From NCBI GenBank assembly GCA_035446985.1, contig DAOTGG010000002.1, positions 1-64,000 on the forward strand: a stretch of 64,000 bases of DNA, given 5' to 3'. The notes beneath the pieces are model-generated. The model saw only the letters and a program-made list of their open reading frames with translations, was not told the DNA's origin and did not search any database. Made by a program: the position numbers and the translations under genes. Source of the DNA: JAQUSX01 sp035446985. Lineage in GTDB: Bacteria; Bacillota; Clostridia; Christensenellales; CAG-314. This document shows, in pieces, positions 8,347 to 16,686 of the stretch (position 1 is the stretch's first letter; every line of letters starts with the position of its first letter).

Positions 8347-8387
8347 TAAAAAAGCAAATAAATTTTACTTACGTAAATTTCATTTGC
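8347..8387 (-). terminator. Riboswitch-controlled terminator A
   Basis: A 15-bp near-perfect stem (8354-8368 with 8373-8387) followed by a TTTTTTATTT tail on the minus strand. Bases at 8373-8379 in its 5' arm can instead pair with 8473-8479 at the very start of the predicted transcript, giving an antiterminator closing the aptamer. Confidence 0.85.
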
Positions 8388-8464
8388 GGGAACCGGCTGT
8401 CATATCGAAAAACGACTTAGACCCATTTGGCTTTGCGTCGCGGCGTTTCCGCCGTTTTGCTTTT
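8386..8464 (-). promoter_or_regulatory. c-di-GMP-I riboswitch A (GEMM-I), distal copy
   Basis: On the minus strand: GCAAAACGGCGGAAACGCCG (GAAA tetraloop stem), then GCGACGCAAAGCC, GGGTCTAAG, and ATGACAGCCGG, all GEMM-I landmarks. Helix P1 is not in the usual place; the closing pairing appears to be GTAAATT/AATTTAC (8473-8479 with 8373-8379). It lies just downstream of the promoter. Confidence 0.9.
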
Positions 8465-8486
8465 CTCTATTTAATTTACCAATATC

Positions 8487-8515
8487 ATTTTAGCCTTAGC
8501 AACATTTTTTGTCAA
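8487..8515 (-). promoter_or_regulatory. Sigma-A promoter of the riboswitch/matrix operon
   Basis: TTGACA (complement of 8510-8515), 17-base spacer, TAAAAT (complement of 8487-8492). The predicted start is at about 8480, directly before riboswitch A. The interval 8516-8734 beyond it holds nothing else I can identify. Confidence 0.9.
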
Positions 8516-8734
8516 GGATTTTTTCATACTTTTTTACAAAAATTGTCAATTTTTTTTGAGGCTGTTTTTTAATTATATTAACATATTTTATGCTGTTTCA
8601 AATCGTTTTTGTGTTTTTATTTGAATTTTCGCTAAAAGTCACAAAAAGTACAATTTTTTATGTAGTAATTGTATCATAATTAAAAATTTTCGTTAAGCGT
8701 TTTACAGGAAAATATTTCCAGAACTTTTTATTAC

Positions 8735-9388
8735 TTACCAGTCTTCCAGTCTTTCAATACTATATATCGTTTTATTCGCTTCCACTATCGTCGCAATTTT
8801 TTCTATCGGACAATCCATTTTTGTGTGAATAACCGCTTCCGCCATATTTTTCCCGTCTGCGGAGTAAATTTTGAATCGGCTGAATTTTTCCACGTCAAAT
8901 TCTTTTTGCAGCGTTTTTTTCGCTTCTTCCGAATAATCGAATTTTACCAGGAACATATAGCGCGCGTCGTGTGAACGCATAATACGGCTGTGAAAGATAG
9001 TCATCGCGATAAAAATAAACAAAGTCGAGCCCACAGCCAAAAGATACAATCCCGCGCCGCAAGCCATACCTATGCCTGCAGTAGCCCAAATTCCCGCCGC
9101 GGTAGTCAGACCGTGCAGACTTTCTCTGCGGAAAAAAATCATACCCGCGCCCAGGAAACCGATGCCCGTTACTATTTGCGCGGCGATACGAGCCGAATCA
9201 TTTTGAAAACTCAGCGAAATGGTCATCATCAAAGCAGCGGCAGTTCCTACGATAAAATGCGTCCGCACTCCCGCTTCTTTTTGGCGTATGGTTCTTTCTA
9301 TTCCTAAAATAAGACCCAGCACGCCCGCTATAAATATTCGCAGTAAAAAAATTCCTTGTTCTGATAAAGAATTCAAAAATTCTGTCAT
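8735..9388 (-). CDS. MgtC/SapB family membrane protein
   Basis: Membrane protein of 217 residues. Four or five hydrophobic segments fill residues about 10-130, with the family signature LGLILGIERTIRQKEAGVRTHFIVG, followed by a soluble C-terminal domain (about 145-217) of ACT-like size. MgtC proteins of pathogens inhibit F-type ATP synthase and help survival at low magnesium; many bacterial homologues have unknown roles, so the name states family only. A GGAG site lies 7 bases before the ATG. The gene stands alone on the minus strand after a 255-base AT-rich leader that contains one copy of a duplicated sequence. Confidence 0.9.
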   Translation of the reverse strand: MTEFLNSLSEQGIFLLRIFIAGVLGLILGIERTIRQKEAGVRTHFIVGTAAALMMTISLSFQNDSARIAAQIVTGIGFLGAGMIFFRRESLHGLTTAAGIWATAGIGMACGAGLYLLAVGSTLFIFIAMTIFHSRIMRSHDARYMFLVKFDYSEEAKKTLQKEFDVEKFSRFKIYSADGKNMAEAVIHTKMDCPIEKIATIVEANKTIYSIERLEDW

Positions 9389-9474
9389 AACGTTCTCCGC
9401 AAAATATTTTTGGTAAAATCACATTGACTTTTTTATTTTTTATAAAGTCTAAGATAAAGTAAATTTGATAACAC

Positions 9475-9531
9475 TCTTATCTTTATTATATATATATGAT
9501 TTTTTTTGAAGTCAATAATATTATCACTCTG
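9475..9531. repeat. Imperfect direct repeat, copy 1 (upstream of MgtC gene)
   Basis: 57 bases that recur at 9589-9641 (offset 114). Both copies share TCTTATCTTTATTATATATA at one end and TTATCACTCTG at the other. Read on the minus strand the copy contains TTGACT and TATATAAT, so it may carry the promoter of the MgtC gene. Confidence 0.6.
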
Positions 9532-9588
9532 GCTATACTTTCAAACATTCTAATTTAAAACTTATATTAAATTAGCAACTTTGAAAAA

Positions 9589-9641
9589 TCTTATCTTTAT
9601 TATATATAATTATTTTAAGTCAATTGTCAATTATCACTCTG
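9589..9641. repeat. Imperfect direct repeat, copy 2 (after kinase-like gene)
   Basis: Second copy of the 9475-9531 element, ending 2 bases past the stop codon of the kinase-like gene. It keeps TTGACA/TTGACT and TATAAT-like boxes but with poor spacing. Confidence 0.6.
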
Positions 9642-9643
9642 AC

Positions 9644-10264
9644 TTACAATATGCACGCTATTATACTTTCGATATTCCAATATTTTTCTCTCAATGCCGA
9701 AAGCTTTGATAACATTCGTTTTGTATAGACGAGATACTGCCAACGCTCGTAGCCGAATTCCTCAACGTAAAATTTTAACAGTTCTTTTGCGCAATCAAAT
9801 TTATACGGCGTAAAAGCCTCGTCATAGCTAAGTAAAAAAGCAATGGTCTCGCCCAAAGGCTGGCAAAGTTCCCCCGTTGTCAAGTCGGTCAAATCGATGC
9901 AGTAGAGTATTCCGTCTTTTTCTATAAAATTTCTAAAATTTACGTCGCGGTAAACATACTCGCAATTTTGGTAATCGTGAAGACGCCGAAAATCATCCGC
10001 CAGCATTCGCATGTATTTCAAAAAACCTTCGAGGTCTTTTTTGTTTTCAAATTCGTTCAATATATTAAGCAAAGTATTTTCGCCCAAATACTGTAAATCT
10101 AAAAAATTATCCCCTCTTCTCACTACTTTCGGGAAAAATTTCAGCGGAGCTAATTTTGTGTAAAGTTTCATTTCCCGCAAACATTCTTTTTTGTCGTTAA
10201 ACTGTTTGCGAATGTGTCCTTCCTCGGTTAACGTAACTTGATTGCTTCGTGACAAGTAATTCAT
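9644..10264 (-). CDS. Small kinase-like protein (APH/RIO fold)
   Basis: Soluble 206-residue protein with the core of the aminoglycoside phosphotransferase / protein-kinase-like fold: YRDVNFRNF (105-113) corresponds to the catalytic loop HxDxxxxN with Tyr replacing His, and CIDLTD (122-127) to the metal-binding DFG-like motif. The short length, at two thirds of a usual APH, leaves an abbreviated N-lobe with Lys20 and Glu31 as possible ATP-site residues. Substrate unknown; lipopolysaccharide-core, Ser/Thr or small-molecule kinases are all possible. AAAGGAGA precedes the ATG by 6 bases. It stands alone, between the MgtC gene and the divergent diguanylate cyclase. Confidence 0.7.
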   Translation of the reverse strand: MNYLSRSNQVTLTEEGHIRKQFNDKKECLREMKLYTKLAPLKFFPKVVRRGDNFLDLQYLGENTLLNILNEFENKKDLEGFLKYMRMLADDFRRLHDYQNCEYVYRDVNFRNFIEKDGILYCIDLTDLTTGELCQPLGETIAFLLSYDEAFTPYKFDCAKELLKFYVEEFGYERWQYLVYTKRMLSKLSALREKYWNIESIIACIL

Positions 10265-10406
10265 ACCGTCTCCTTTAACCCCTACCTATAAAAGATGTTA
10301 TCATAACAGCGCGATTTATGTCAATAGGCTTGTGCCATTCAAAGTTTTAACTATTTGCGCTTTATAAAACAAAAATACGCAAAAATATGAATAAATACCT
10401 ATTTGT

Positions 10407-10435
10407 TTGACATTTAATTTAAAATTTGATATTTA
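10407..10435 (+). promoter_or_regulatory. Probable promoter of the diguanylate cyclase gene
   Basis: TTGACA (10407-10412), 17-base spacer, TATTTA (10430-10435), giving a leader of about 65 bases. Confidence 0.55.
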
Positions 10436-10505
10436 CAAAACAAAAGTTATGTGATAAAATCATAAAAATATAAAAATTTTTAGCCCAGCTAAATTAATTG
10501 CTTGA

Positions 10506-12467
10506 ATGAATAAATCTAAATTGAGAAAATTACAAATTATTTTACTCCCGTCGATAGTCCTGATAGCTTTCGCGATTATTTTTCTACAATTTTTATATAC
10601 TCTAAAAAAGGACATAACCAACCTTACTTATGAGGATTTGCAAAACACCTCGGTGCAACAGTCAGAAATTATTTCCGTAAAGCTTAACGGTCAGTATGAA
10701 ATGCTGAATTCGATTTCTAATCATATTAAAAACAACTACGACGATCATGATTTAGCTCAAACGGCAGCGATGCTCAAAGATTTTTCAGTTAACAGCGGTT
10801 TCACTTTTTTGGGAATATCGTCGCTCAACGGTTATACTGTCACAAGCGATGATCAAAGTTTTGACATTAGTCACCATAAATATTTCCAGTCAACCATTGA
10901 CGGCAAAAACTCCATAGAAAAAATGAACGGGGATGAAATACTTTCCGATGATTCTATCGTTTTGTCTGTTCCCGTTTATTCATCAGATGGTTCGACGGTT
11001 GTAGCCGTGCTTACGGGGGGAATGATCGAGTCAGATTTTTACTCTTTGCTTTATTCTTCCGACTATGATGAAAACACTTATTCTTTTGTTGTTGACAACA
11101 ACGGCTACGTTATCATTCCCAGCCAAAATCCTAATTTCTTACATACAACAAATAATATTTTTGATATATATAAAGAATCGGAAAATCATCAATCAGCGTT
11201 GGACGAATTTACGCGAAAAATAGAATCTGACACTTCAGACGTTTTATATTTGGAAATTGCGGATTCTGACAGATATGTGTTTTACACAAGTTTCAATGAC
11301 AGCATAACTAATTTGCCCAGCGGAGCGGAAAACTGGTATCTGTTTACTTCGGTATCGACGGAAGCCGTTGATATCAAAAATAACTTTTTACCGCAGACTG
11401 TCTCTGTTTTGACAATAGAATTGTTTTTTGTAGCCGCTTTCTGTTTCGGTTACGTGTTCTATTTGGAATACCGTAAAAATATGTCTATCGAACAAGAAAC
11501 TCAGGTTTTGCGTGAAAACGAAGAAATGTATAGAGTTATTAACGACTTTTCAGATAACATAATCTTCCTTTACGACCACTCGACTCAAAAACTTAATTTC
11601 AATAATAAATACGAAAAACTTTTCAAACACAGACCTTTTACGGAATCTGCGGAAAATCATAATGGCGTCAACCCGTATATAAATAAGTACGATTACTCCG
11701 CATACGCGAAATTTATTAACGATATAGCAGAAGGCTTGCCAAAGGCGGCGGCAGAGTTTCGTCTTTTGCGTCCCGACGGCTTATTTGACTGGTACAAAGC
11801 CGATATAACCACTCTTTTCGATAACGATGGAAAGCCCACAAAATCTATCGGCAGACTTGCTAATGTGCAGGAACACCACACAAAAATAGAAGAGCTTACT
11901 TTGCGCGCAGAGACTGACTCGCTCACAAGAATATTGAACCATTTTGCAATGAAAGAAAAAATCAACAGATATCTTGCCGAAAACGGTAAAGGCAGCACAC
12001 ATGCGTTTTTATATGTTGATATAGACAATTTTAAAGCGGTAAACGACACGTTCGGACACTTGTTGGGCGACGAAATTCTTGTAAATATAGCGACGAAAAT
12101 GCGGCAGATTTTCCGCGAAACGGATTTTGTCGGCAGAATGGGCGGAGATGAATTTGCTGTTTTTGTCAAAGATATGCACTATGAGGCGATGATACATAAA
12201 AAAACTCAAAACCTTTTAGACGCTATCTGCCAGATACAACTCCCGGACAGGGACGTAAAATTGTCTTGCAGTATCGGCATATCCATTTATTCAAAACACG
12301 GAAAAACTTTTGAAAAACTTTATAAAAATGCCGACAGAGCTTTGTACAGAGCAAAATCTATCAAAAATACTTATATTATTTATTCGGCAAACGATGCCGA
12401 CATGCAAATAGGCGCTCATGATCCTGTCCTTAACGCGGATGATCAGACTGATGATAAAATTCAATAA
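10506..12467 (+). CDS. Membrane diguanylate cyclase (dCache-PAS-GGDEF)
   Basis: Sensor enzyme of 653 residues making cyclic di-GMP from two GTP. Layout: membrane segment (about 9-31), extracytoplasmic dCache-like sensor (about 35-285), second membrane segment (about 295-318), PAS domain (about 335-455) and GGDEF domain (about 468-625). The active-site GGDEF is intact at 546-550. RETD at 537-540, five residues before it, is a classical inhibitory RxxD site. So the protein should be active and product-inhibited. No EAL or HD-GYP domain is present. There is no clear ribosome site before the ATG. It lies 2 kb from two c-di-GMP riboswitches on the opposite strand, making it a candidate source of the signal they read, although c-di-GMP diffuses and neighbourhood is not proof. 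Confidence 0.95.
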   Translation: MNKSKLRKLQIILLPSIVLIAFAIIFLQFLYTLKKDITNLTYEDLQNTSVQQSEIISVKLNGQYEMLNSISNHIKNNYDDHDLAQTAAMLKDFSVNSGFTFLGISSLNGYTVTSDDQSFDISHHKYFQSTIDGKNSIEKMNGDEILSDDSIVLSVPVYSSDGSTVVAVLTGGMIESDFYSLLYSSDYDENTYSFVVDNNGYVIIPSQNPNFLHTTNNIFDIYKESENHQSALDEFTRKIESDTSDVLYLEIADSDRYVFYTSFNDSITNLPSGAENWYLFTSVSTEAVDIKNNFLPQTVSVLTIELFFVAAFCFGYVFYLEYRKNMSIEQETQVLRENEEMYRVINDFSDNIIFLYDHSTQKLNFNNKYEKLFKHRPFTESAENHNGVNPYINKYDYSAYAKFINDIAEGLPKAAAEFRLLRPDGLFDWYKADITTLFDNDGKPTKSIGRLANVQEHHTKIEELTLRAETDSLTRILNHFAMKEKINRYLAENGKGSTHAFLYVDIDNFKAVNDTFGHLLGDEILVNIATKMRQIFRETDFVGRMGGDEFAVFVKDMHYEAMIHKKTQNLLDAICQIQLPDRDVKLSCSIGISIYSKHGKTFEKLYKNADRALYRAKSIKNTYIIYSANDADMQIGAHDPVLNADDQTDDKIQ

Positions 12468-12501
12468 TGATCAAATAAGTAAAATTTTTTTAAAAAATAT
12501 T

Positions 12502-12530
12502 AAGCGGCGAAATTCAGCCGCTTTTTTGTT
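12502..12530 (+). terminator. Terminator of the diguanylate cyclase gene
   Basis: Stem AAGCGGC (12502-12508) / GCCGCTT (12517-12523) followed by TTTTTGTT. Confidence 0.85.
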
Positions 12531-12634
12531 TTTTTGCTTATTTAAAAGTGAATATGTTTAATTTAAAGCTTGTAGCGACAACACAATGACTTGCAAAATT
12601 TAATTAAGGTTTTATTATTTCTACACTTGGAATT

Positions 12635-12673
12635 TTTTAAAAAAAACCGTCCGCGCATTTTTACGCGGACGGT
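12635..12673 (-). terminator. Terminator of mgsA
   Basis: Perfect 10-bp stem ACCGTCCGCG (12647-12656) / CGCGGACGGT (12664-12673) with a T-run on the minus strand. Confidence 0.88.
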
Positions 12674-12730
12674 TATAATTTATTTAATCTATTTAACTAA
12701 TAAATAAACTCTAATGTACTAAATGAAATG

Positions 12731-13126
12731 CTAAACGGATTCGTGGAATTTTCTGAACGTATCGTTATTAACGGCGTAGAGCATTATTTCCGCGCTTTTT
12801 ACGTTCGTCGCTAACGGAATCCCCTGAACGTCGCAAAGACGCAACAAAGCCGAAACGTCGGGTTCGTGAGGTTGCGCGGTAAGCGGATCACGCAAAAATA
12901 TAACTAAGTCAAGCTTGTCTTCGGCAATCATAGAACCGATTTGCTGATCTCCGCCGAGCGGACCGCTTTTCATACAATGTATATCAAGTCCCGTTTCCTG
13001 CATAATAAGTTTTCCCGTAGTGCCTGTCGCATAGAGCGTATGTTTTGCCAGCACGTCGCGGTATTTCGTCGCAAGTTTAATCATATCGGCTTTTTTCTTA
13101 TCGTGGGCAATCAAAGCAATTTTCAT
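12731..13126 (-). CDS. mgsA: Methylglyoxal synthase
   Basis: Converts dihydroxyacetone phosphate to methylglyoxal plus phosphate, a bypass of lower glycolysis used when phosphate is short or sugar phosphates pile up. The 131-residue protein is full length and keeps the signature blocks: HDKKKADM near the N-terminus, TGTTG phosphate-binding loop, SGPLGGDQQIG, the catalytic-site RDPLTAQPHEPDV and IPLATNVKSA. A perfect AAGGAGG site lies about 9 bases upstream. It is a single-gene unit with its own terminator. Confidence 0.96.
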   Translation of the reverse strand: MKIALIAHDKKKADMIKLATKYRDVLAKHTLYATGTTGKLIMQETGLDIHCMKSGPLGGDQQIGSMIAEDKLDLVIFLRDPLTAQPHEPDVSALLRLCDVQGIPLATNVKSAEIMLYAVNNDTFRKFHESV

Positions 13127-13188
13127 ATATTTTACCTCCTTAAAGGTTTTGAATCGGCTATAATTTATCTAAAAAATTTAACTCAAAT

Positions 13189-14493
13189 TTAAAACGGTTT
13201 CCATACTAACCACACTAATACATAACCCGTAATAACCGCGGCGAGAGTAAACGGAACGCCGATTTTTAAGAAATCTCGATTTTTGACTTCGCAGCCTTCT
13301 TTTCTTAAAATTCCTATCGCTGTGATATTCGCGCTCGCGCCTATCGGCGTAAGGTTGCCGCCTAATGTCGCCCCTACAAGCAAACCAAAATAAAACAGTC
13401 TCGGATCAATGGACAAAGCCGCCGCCAAAGCCGTCGTTACGGGAAGCATGGTCGCTACGTATGGAATATTGTCAACAAACGCGCTTATAAGTACGCTTGC
13501 CCATACGATAATGGTGTATGTCCAGAAAATATTGCCGCCCCCGATAGACGCTATAAGCTCGCTTATTCTAGTGATTATACCTGCGTCCCTTATTCCGCCG
13601 ATAACCAAAAACAAACTGGCTAATAAAAGCAATGTGAAAAAGTCGATTTCCGCAAAAGTTTTTTTGATAACGGCAAACTTTTTCTGTTTTATCATTTCAT
13701 AGATTAGCAAAGCGAAGAAAACAGTTACGCAGATAACGCCGTTAGTCAAGTTTTGACCGCCTATCATTATGTCAAATTTATCAAAGAACGAAGCGACAAT
13801 CAGCAGCACTATAGTAAGCAACATAGCTATACTTGGAACGTAATCTTCCACTTTCGTTTCTTCCAAAGAATCGATAGGCTGTTTTTCCTTGCGGAAAATA
13901 AACAGTAATATTATCAGCGAAACAAGCGCGCCTATTTCCGTAACGAAGAACATACTCATTTTGCCGTCCATAAAGAAGAAATCGACAAAATTCATATTAG
14001 CTTCGCCAGCCATCATTATGCTGGTGGTATCGCCGACAAGCGTCGCGGCTCCCTGCAGGTTGCTGGATACCGAAATAGCGATAAGTATCGGTACGGGCGA
14101 TATTTTAAGCTTTCTGCATATCGTTAATGCTACTGGCGCAATCATTAAAACCGTCGCGACGTTATCTACAAAAGCCGATACGATGCCCGCAAACAGCGAC
14201 AAAGCGCACGTCGTCCACATTACGTTCGGCGTCTTTTTTATGATAATATCCGCCATTTTAGCGGGCATTTTGCTTTCAATAAACAGCGATACCGTGCCCA
14301 TCGTGCCTCCTATCATAAGCAGCACGTTCCAGTTGATGGTTTCTAATATTTTACCGTAATCAAGTATGCCGAATACGATGAACAATACCGCTGTACCGAG
14401 AGCGATATAAGCTCTGTATTTTTGAAAAATTAACAGCAGCGCGTACATAGCCAAAAACAAGACGAGCGCGACTATTTCCCATGTGCCCCACAT
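13189..14493 (-). CDS. ArsB/NhaD-family ion transporter
   Basis: Polytopic inner-membrane protein of 434 residues with about 11 hydrophobic segments in two inverted halves, as in the ion transporter superfamily (ArsB, NhaD, CitMHS, SLC13-like). Recognisable blocks are FVDNVATVLMIAPVAL in the first half and SAFVDNIPYVATMLPV in the second, plus GATLGGNLTPIGASANI. The FVDN repeats are typical of the ArsB/NhaD branch. The substrate cannot be decided from sequence: arsenite, Na+/H+ exchange and anions are all possible, and no ars genes are nearby. Start ATG at 14493 with AAAGG somewhat far upstream (about 13 bases), so translation may be modest. Confidence 0.85.
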   Translation of the reverse strand: MWGTWEIVALVLFLAMYALLLIFQKYRAYIALGTAVLFIVFGILDYGKILETINWNVLLMIGGTMGTVSLFIESKMPAKMADIIIKKTPNVMWTTCALSLFAGIVSAFVDNVATVLMIAPVALTICRKLKISPVPILIAISVSSNLQGAATLVGDTTSIMMAGEANMNFVDFFFMDGKMSMFFVTEIGALVSLIILLFIFRKEKQPIDSLEETKVEDYVPSIAMLLTIVLLIVASFFDKFDIMIGGQNLTNGVICVTVFFALLIYEMIKQKKFAVIKKTFAEIDFFTLLLLASLFLVIGGIRDAGIITRISELIASIGGGNIFWTYTIIVWASVLISAFVDNIPYVATMLPVTTALAAALSIDPRLFYFGLLVGATLGGNLTPIGASANITAIGILRKEGCEVKNRDFLKIGVPFTLAAVITGYVLVWLVWKPF

Positions 14494-14525
14494 ATAAGTA
14501 TATTTTCCTTTTAGTTAAGTAGTAT

Positions 14526-14557
14526 CGCCGTTAAATATTTTTATCTACTTAACGGCG
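14526..14557. terminator. Hairpin between transporter and Dabb gene
   Basis: CGCCGTTAA (14526-14534) pairs with TTAACGGCG (14549-14557). It lacks a clean T-run on the minus strand, so it may be only a weak stop for the Dabb gene transcript. Confidence 0.45.
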
Positions 14558-14567
14558 TTAAGTCTTT

Positions 14568-14858
14568 TTAGTATTCGTAATCCACGATCGCAGAAGCCGT
14601 ACGGTTTTCATGCACGTATTTTTTTACGACAGAACAATGATACTCGTCGTTAGCGTAATCCGTTAATGCCTGTCTGTCTTTTACGACAACTTCCAAAGCC
14701 ACGTCGTAGGAACGCTCTGTGCAGCCAAAATCCTCTCCCGCTTTTATATCGATAATCTGAGGAACCTTGCCTTTCATCGACAAAAATACTTCCACGAGTT
14801 TTGCTTTACTTTCTATGGAATTATCTTTTAGTTTCGTAAATACTATGTGTTTTACCAT
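14568..14858 (-). CDS. Dabb (stress-responsive A/B barrel) domain protein
   Basis: Small soluble protein of 96 residues consisting of one Dabb ferredoxin-like alpha/beta barrel, beginning MVKHIVFTKLKD and containing the typical GEDF...SYDVALEVVVKDRQALTDYANDEYH core. Such proteins usually form dimers; functions range from polyketide cyclisation to unknown stress roles, so no reaction is assigned. Start at 14858 chosen because GGGAG lies about 9 bases before this ATG; the TTG five codons earlier overlaps that site. It follows pepF by 24 bases and is probably co-transcribed with it. Confidence 0.85.
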   Translation of the reverse strand: MVKHIVFTKLKDNSIESKAKLVEVFLSMKGKVPQIIDIKAGEDFGCTERSYDVALEVVVKDRQALTDYANDEYHCSVVKKYVHENRTASAIVDYEY

Positions 14859-14882
14859 TCTTTTTACTCCCAAAAAATTCTT

Positions 14883-16667
14883 TTATTCGCAAAGTTTTTT
14901 GAGTTGGTCAAGCGTGTCCATAAATGATTTTGCAACCGTTTCAAATGGTTCTGCGGTCGTAAGATCAACGCCTGCCGCTTTCAATTCGCTTACGGGGTCC
15001 ATACTGCAACCCATTGTCAAGAACTTTTTGTATCGGGTAACGGCGGGTTCGCCTTCCTTTAATATTTTTTGAGCAAGAGTAATCGCGCTGGTAATTCCCG
15101 TCGCGTATTTATAAACGTAAAACGCGCGGTAGAAATGCGGTATGCGGCTCCATTCGTATTTGATTTGTTCGTTATGCACAACTTCGTCGCCATAATATTT
15201 TTTATTTAATTCGTAATATTTTTCGTTAAGTAAATCAGCTGCAAGAGGTTGACCTTTTTCTGCGTAATCGTGCGCTATCGCTTCAAATTCCGCGAACATT
15301 GTCTGACGGTACATAGTCGTGCGTATCATATCGAGATAATAAGACAACAAATATTTTTTAACATTTACATCCGTAACCGTGTTGAGCAAATAGTTAAGCA
15401 GCAAGACTTCGTTGCAAGTGCTGGCAACTTCCGCCACAAAAATTTTGTATCCAGCTTTTGCATAAGGCTGTGTGTTGCTTGAATAATAGCTGTGCATACT
15501 GTGACCAAGTTCGTGAGCTATCGTAAAAATATCGTGTGTGGTTTTTTGATAGTTAAGCATTACGTACGGGTGAACTCCGAAAACGCCCAGCGAATATGCG
15601 CCGCTGCGTTTGGTCGGCGTCTCGTGAACGTCCATCCATCTTTCGTCTTTTGCTTTTTTGAGAAGCGCCTGATAATCCTCGCCGAGAGGTTTTAATCCTT
15701 TAAGCACATACTGGAACGCTTCTTCAAAGTCGCAGGACAAATCCGCGTTTTCTATCATCGGAACAGACAAGTCGTACATATTAAGCTCTTTTACTTTCAG
15801 CACTTTTTTACGCAGCCCGATATATTCGTGCAAAGGCTCGAGAGTGCCGTTGACGCTTTTAATCAAATTGTCATAGACGACTTTGTCAACTTTTTCATTA
15901 AATAAAGCGGCTTCCATTGCGCTGCCAAAGTTTCTTGCTTTCGCGTTGAAAATATCTTTTTTTACGCTTCCTTCATACACCGCAGAAATAGTGTTGATTA
16001 AATCAATAAATCCTTTGTAATAACGCTCAAAAGCGGCTTTTCTAACGCTTTGGTCGCGGTTTTGAAGGCAGGTGGCGTATGAGCCGTGAGTCAGTTTAAC
16101 TTCTTTTCCGTCCACGGTAATAGAACCAAAATCTATGTCGCCGCTATCGAGACGATTAAAAATTTCCTGGAAAAATCTTTCAAAATCGCCGCACATAGCC
16201 ATCAGCTTTTCTTCGTTTTCAGATAAAATATGTGCCTTGCCGTCGCGCATATCTTTTAATCTTTCCGTGTAATCGCTGAATGCGGGGTCGGCTATCATTT
16301 TGTTAAATTCATCTTCGGAAAGTTTGCTCATTTCCGGATCGATAAAAGCTATTTTTTCCGCGAATTTAGAAAACATAGACGAAACCTTGCCGTAACGGGT
16401 TTGAGCGTCGGAATCTTTGCTGTCTTCGCAATAATTCATAAATGCGTAACTTTCGAGACGGTCGAAAGACAACAGAAGTGAATCGAGTTTTCTCATCATT
16501 TCCAAAATAACTTTAGGTTCATTCAGTTTGCCCTTATAGCAATCAAAATCACCTATTCGATTTGAAGCGGCTTCAAATGACGTCTCCCAGTCTTTTACCG
16601 TTTTAAAAATATTGCCGAGATTCCATTTGTAATTTTCAGGAATTTCCGTTCTGTTTGTGTAACTCAT
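14883..16667 (-). CDS. pepF: Oligoendopeptidase F (M3B metallopeptidase)
   Basis: Cytoplasmic zinc peptidase of 594 residues that cuts short peptides. The zinc-binding motif HELGHSMHSYY (around residue 383) and the downstream glutamate in FVAEVASTCNEVLL are present, and the length is normal for PepF. The N-terminus (TNRTEIPENYKWNLGNIFKTVKDWE) is the usual start of the family. AAGGAG lies 7 bases before the ATG. It is placed 19 bases after galU and before the Dabb gene, so a galE-galU-pepF-dabb transcript is possible. Confidence 0.95.
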   Translation of the reverse strand: MSYTNRTEIPENYKWNLGNIFKTVKDWETSFEAASNRIGDFDCYKGKLNEPKVILEMMRKLDSLLLSFDRLESYAFMNYCEDSKDSDAQTRYGKVSSMFSKFAEKIAFIDPEMSKLSEDEFNKMIADPAFSDYTERLKDMRDGKAHILSENEEKLMAMCGDFERFFQEIFNRLDSGDIDFGSITVDGKEVKLTHGSYATCLQNRDQSVRKAAFERYYKGFIDLINTISAVYEGSVKKDIFNAKARNFGSAMEAALFNEKVDKVVYDNLIKSVNGTLEPLHEYIGLRKKVLKVKELNMYDLSVPMIENADLSCDFEEAFQYVLKGLKPLGEDYQALLKKAKDERWMDVHETPTKRSGAYSLGVFGVHPYVMLNYQKTTHDIFTIAHELGHSMHSYYSSNTQPYAKAGYKIFVAEVASTCNEVLLLNYLLNTVTDVNVKKYLLSYYLDMIRTTMYRQTMFAEFEAIAHDYAEKGQPLAADLLNEKYYELNKKYYGDEVVHNEQIKYEWSRIPHFYRAFYVYKYATGITSAITLAQKILKEGEPAVTRYKKFLTMGCSMDPVSELKAAGVDLTTAEPFETVAKSFMDTLDQLKKLCE

Positions 16668-16686
16668 TTTGCTCTCCTTGATTTAT

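Noticed and set aside
8315..8572. Plus-strand open frame over the riboswitch region
   Set aside because: It is antisense to riboswitch A and the promoter; no ribosome site and no protein-like pattern.
9475..9641. Insertion-sequence ends
   Set aside because: Direct, not inverted, repeats with no transposase between them.
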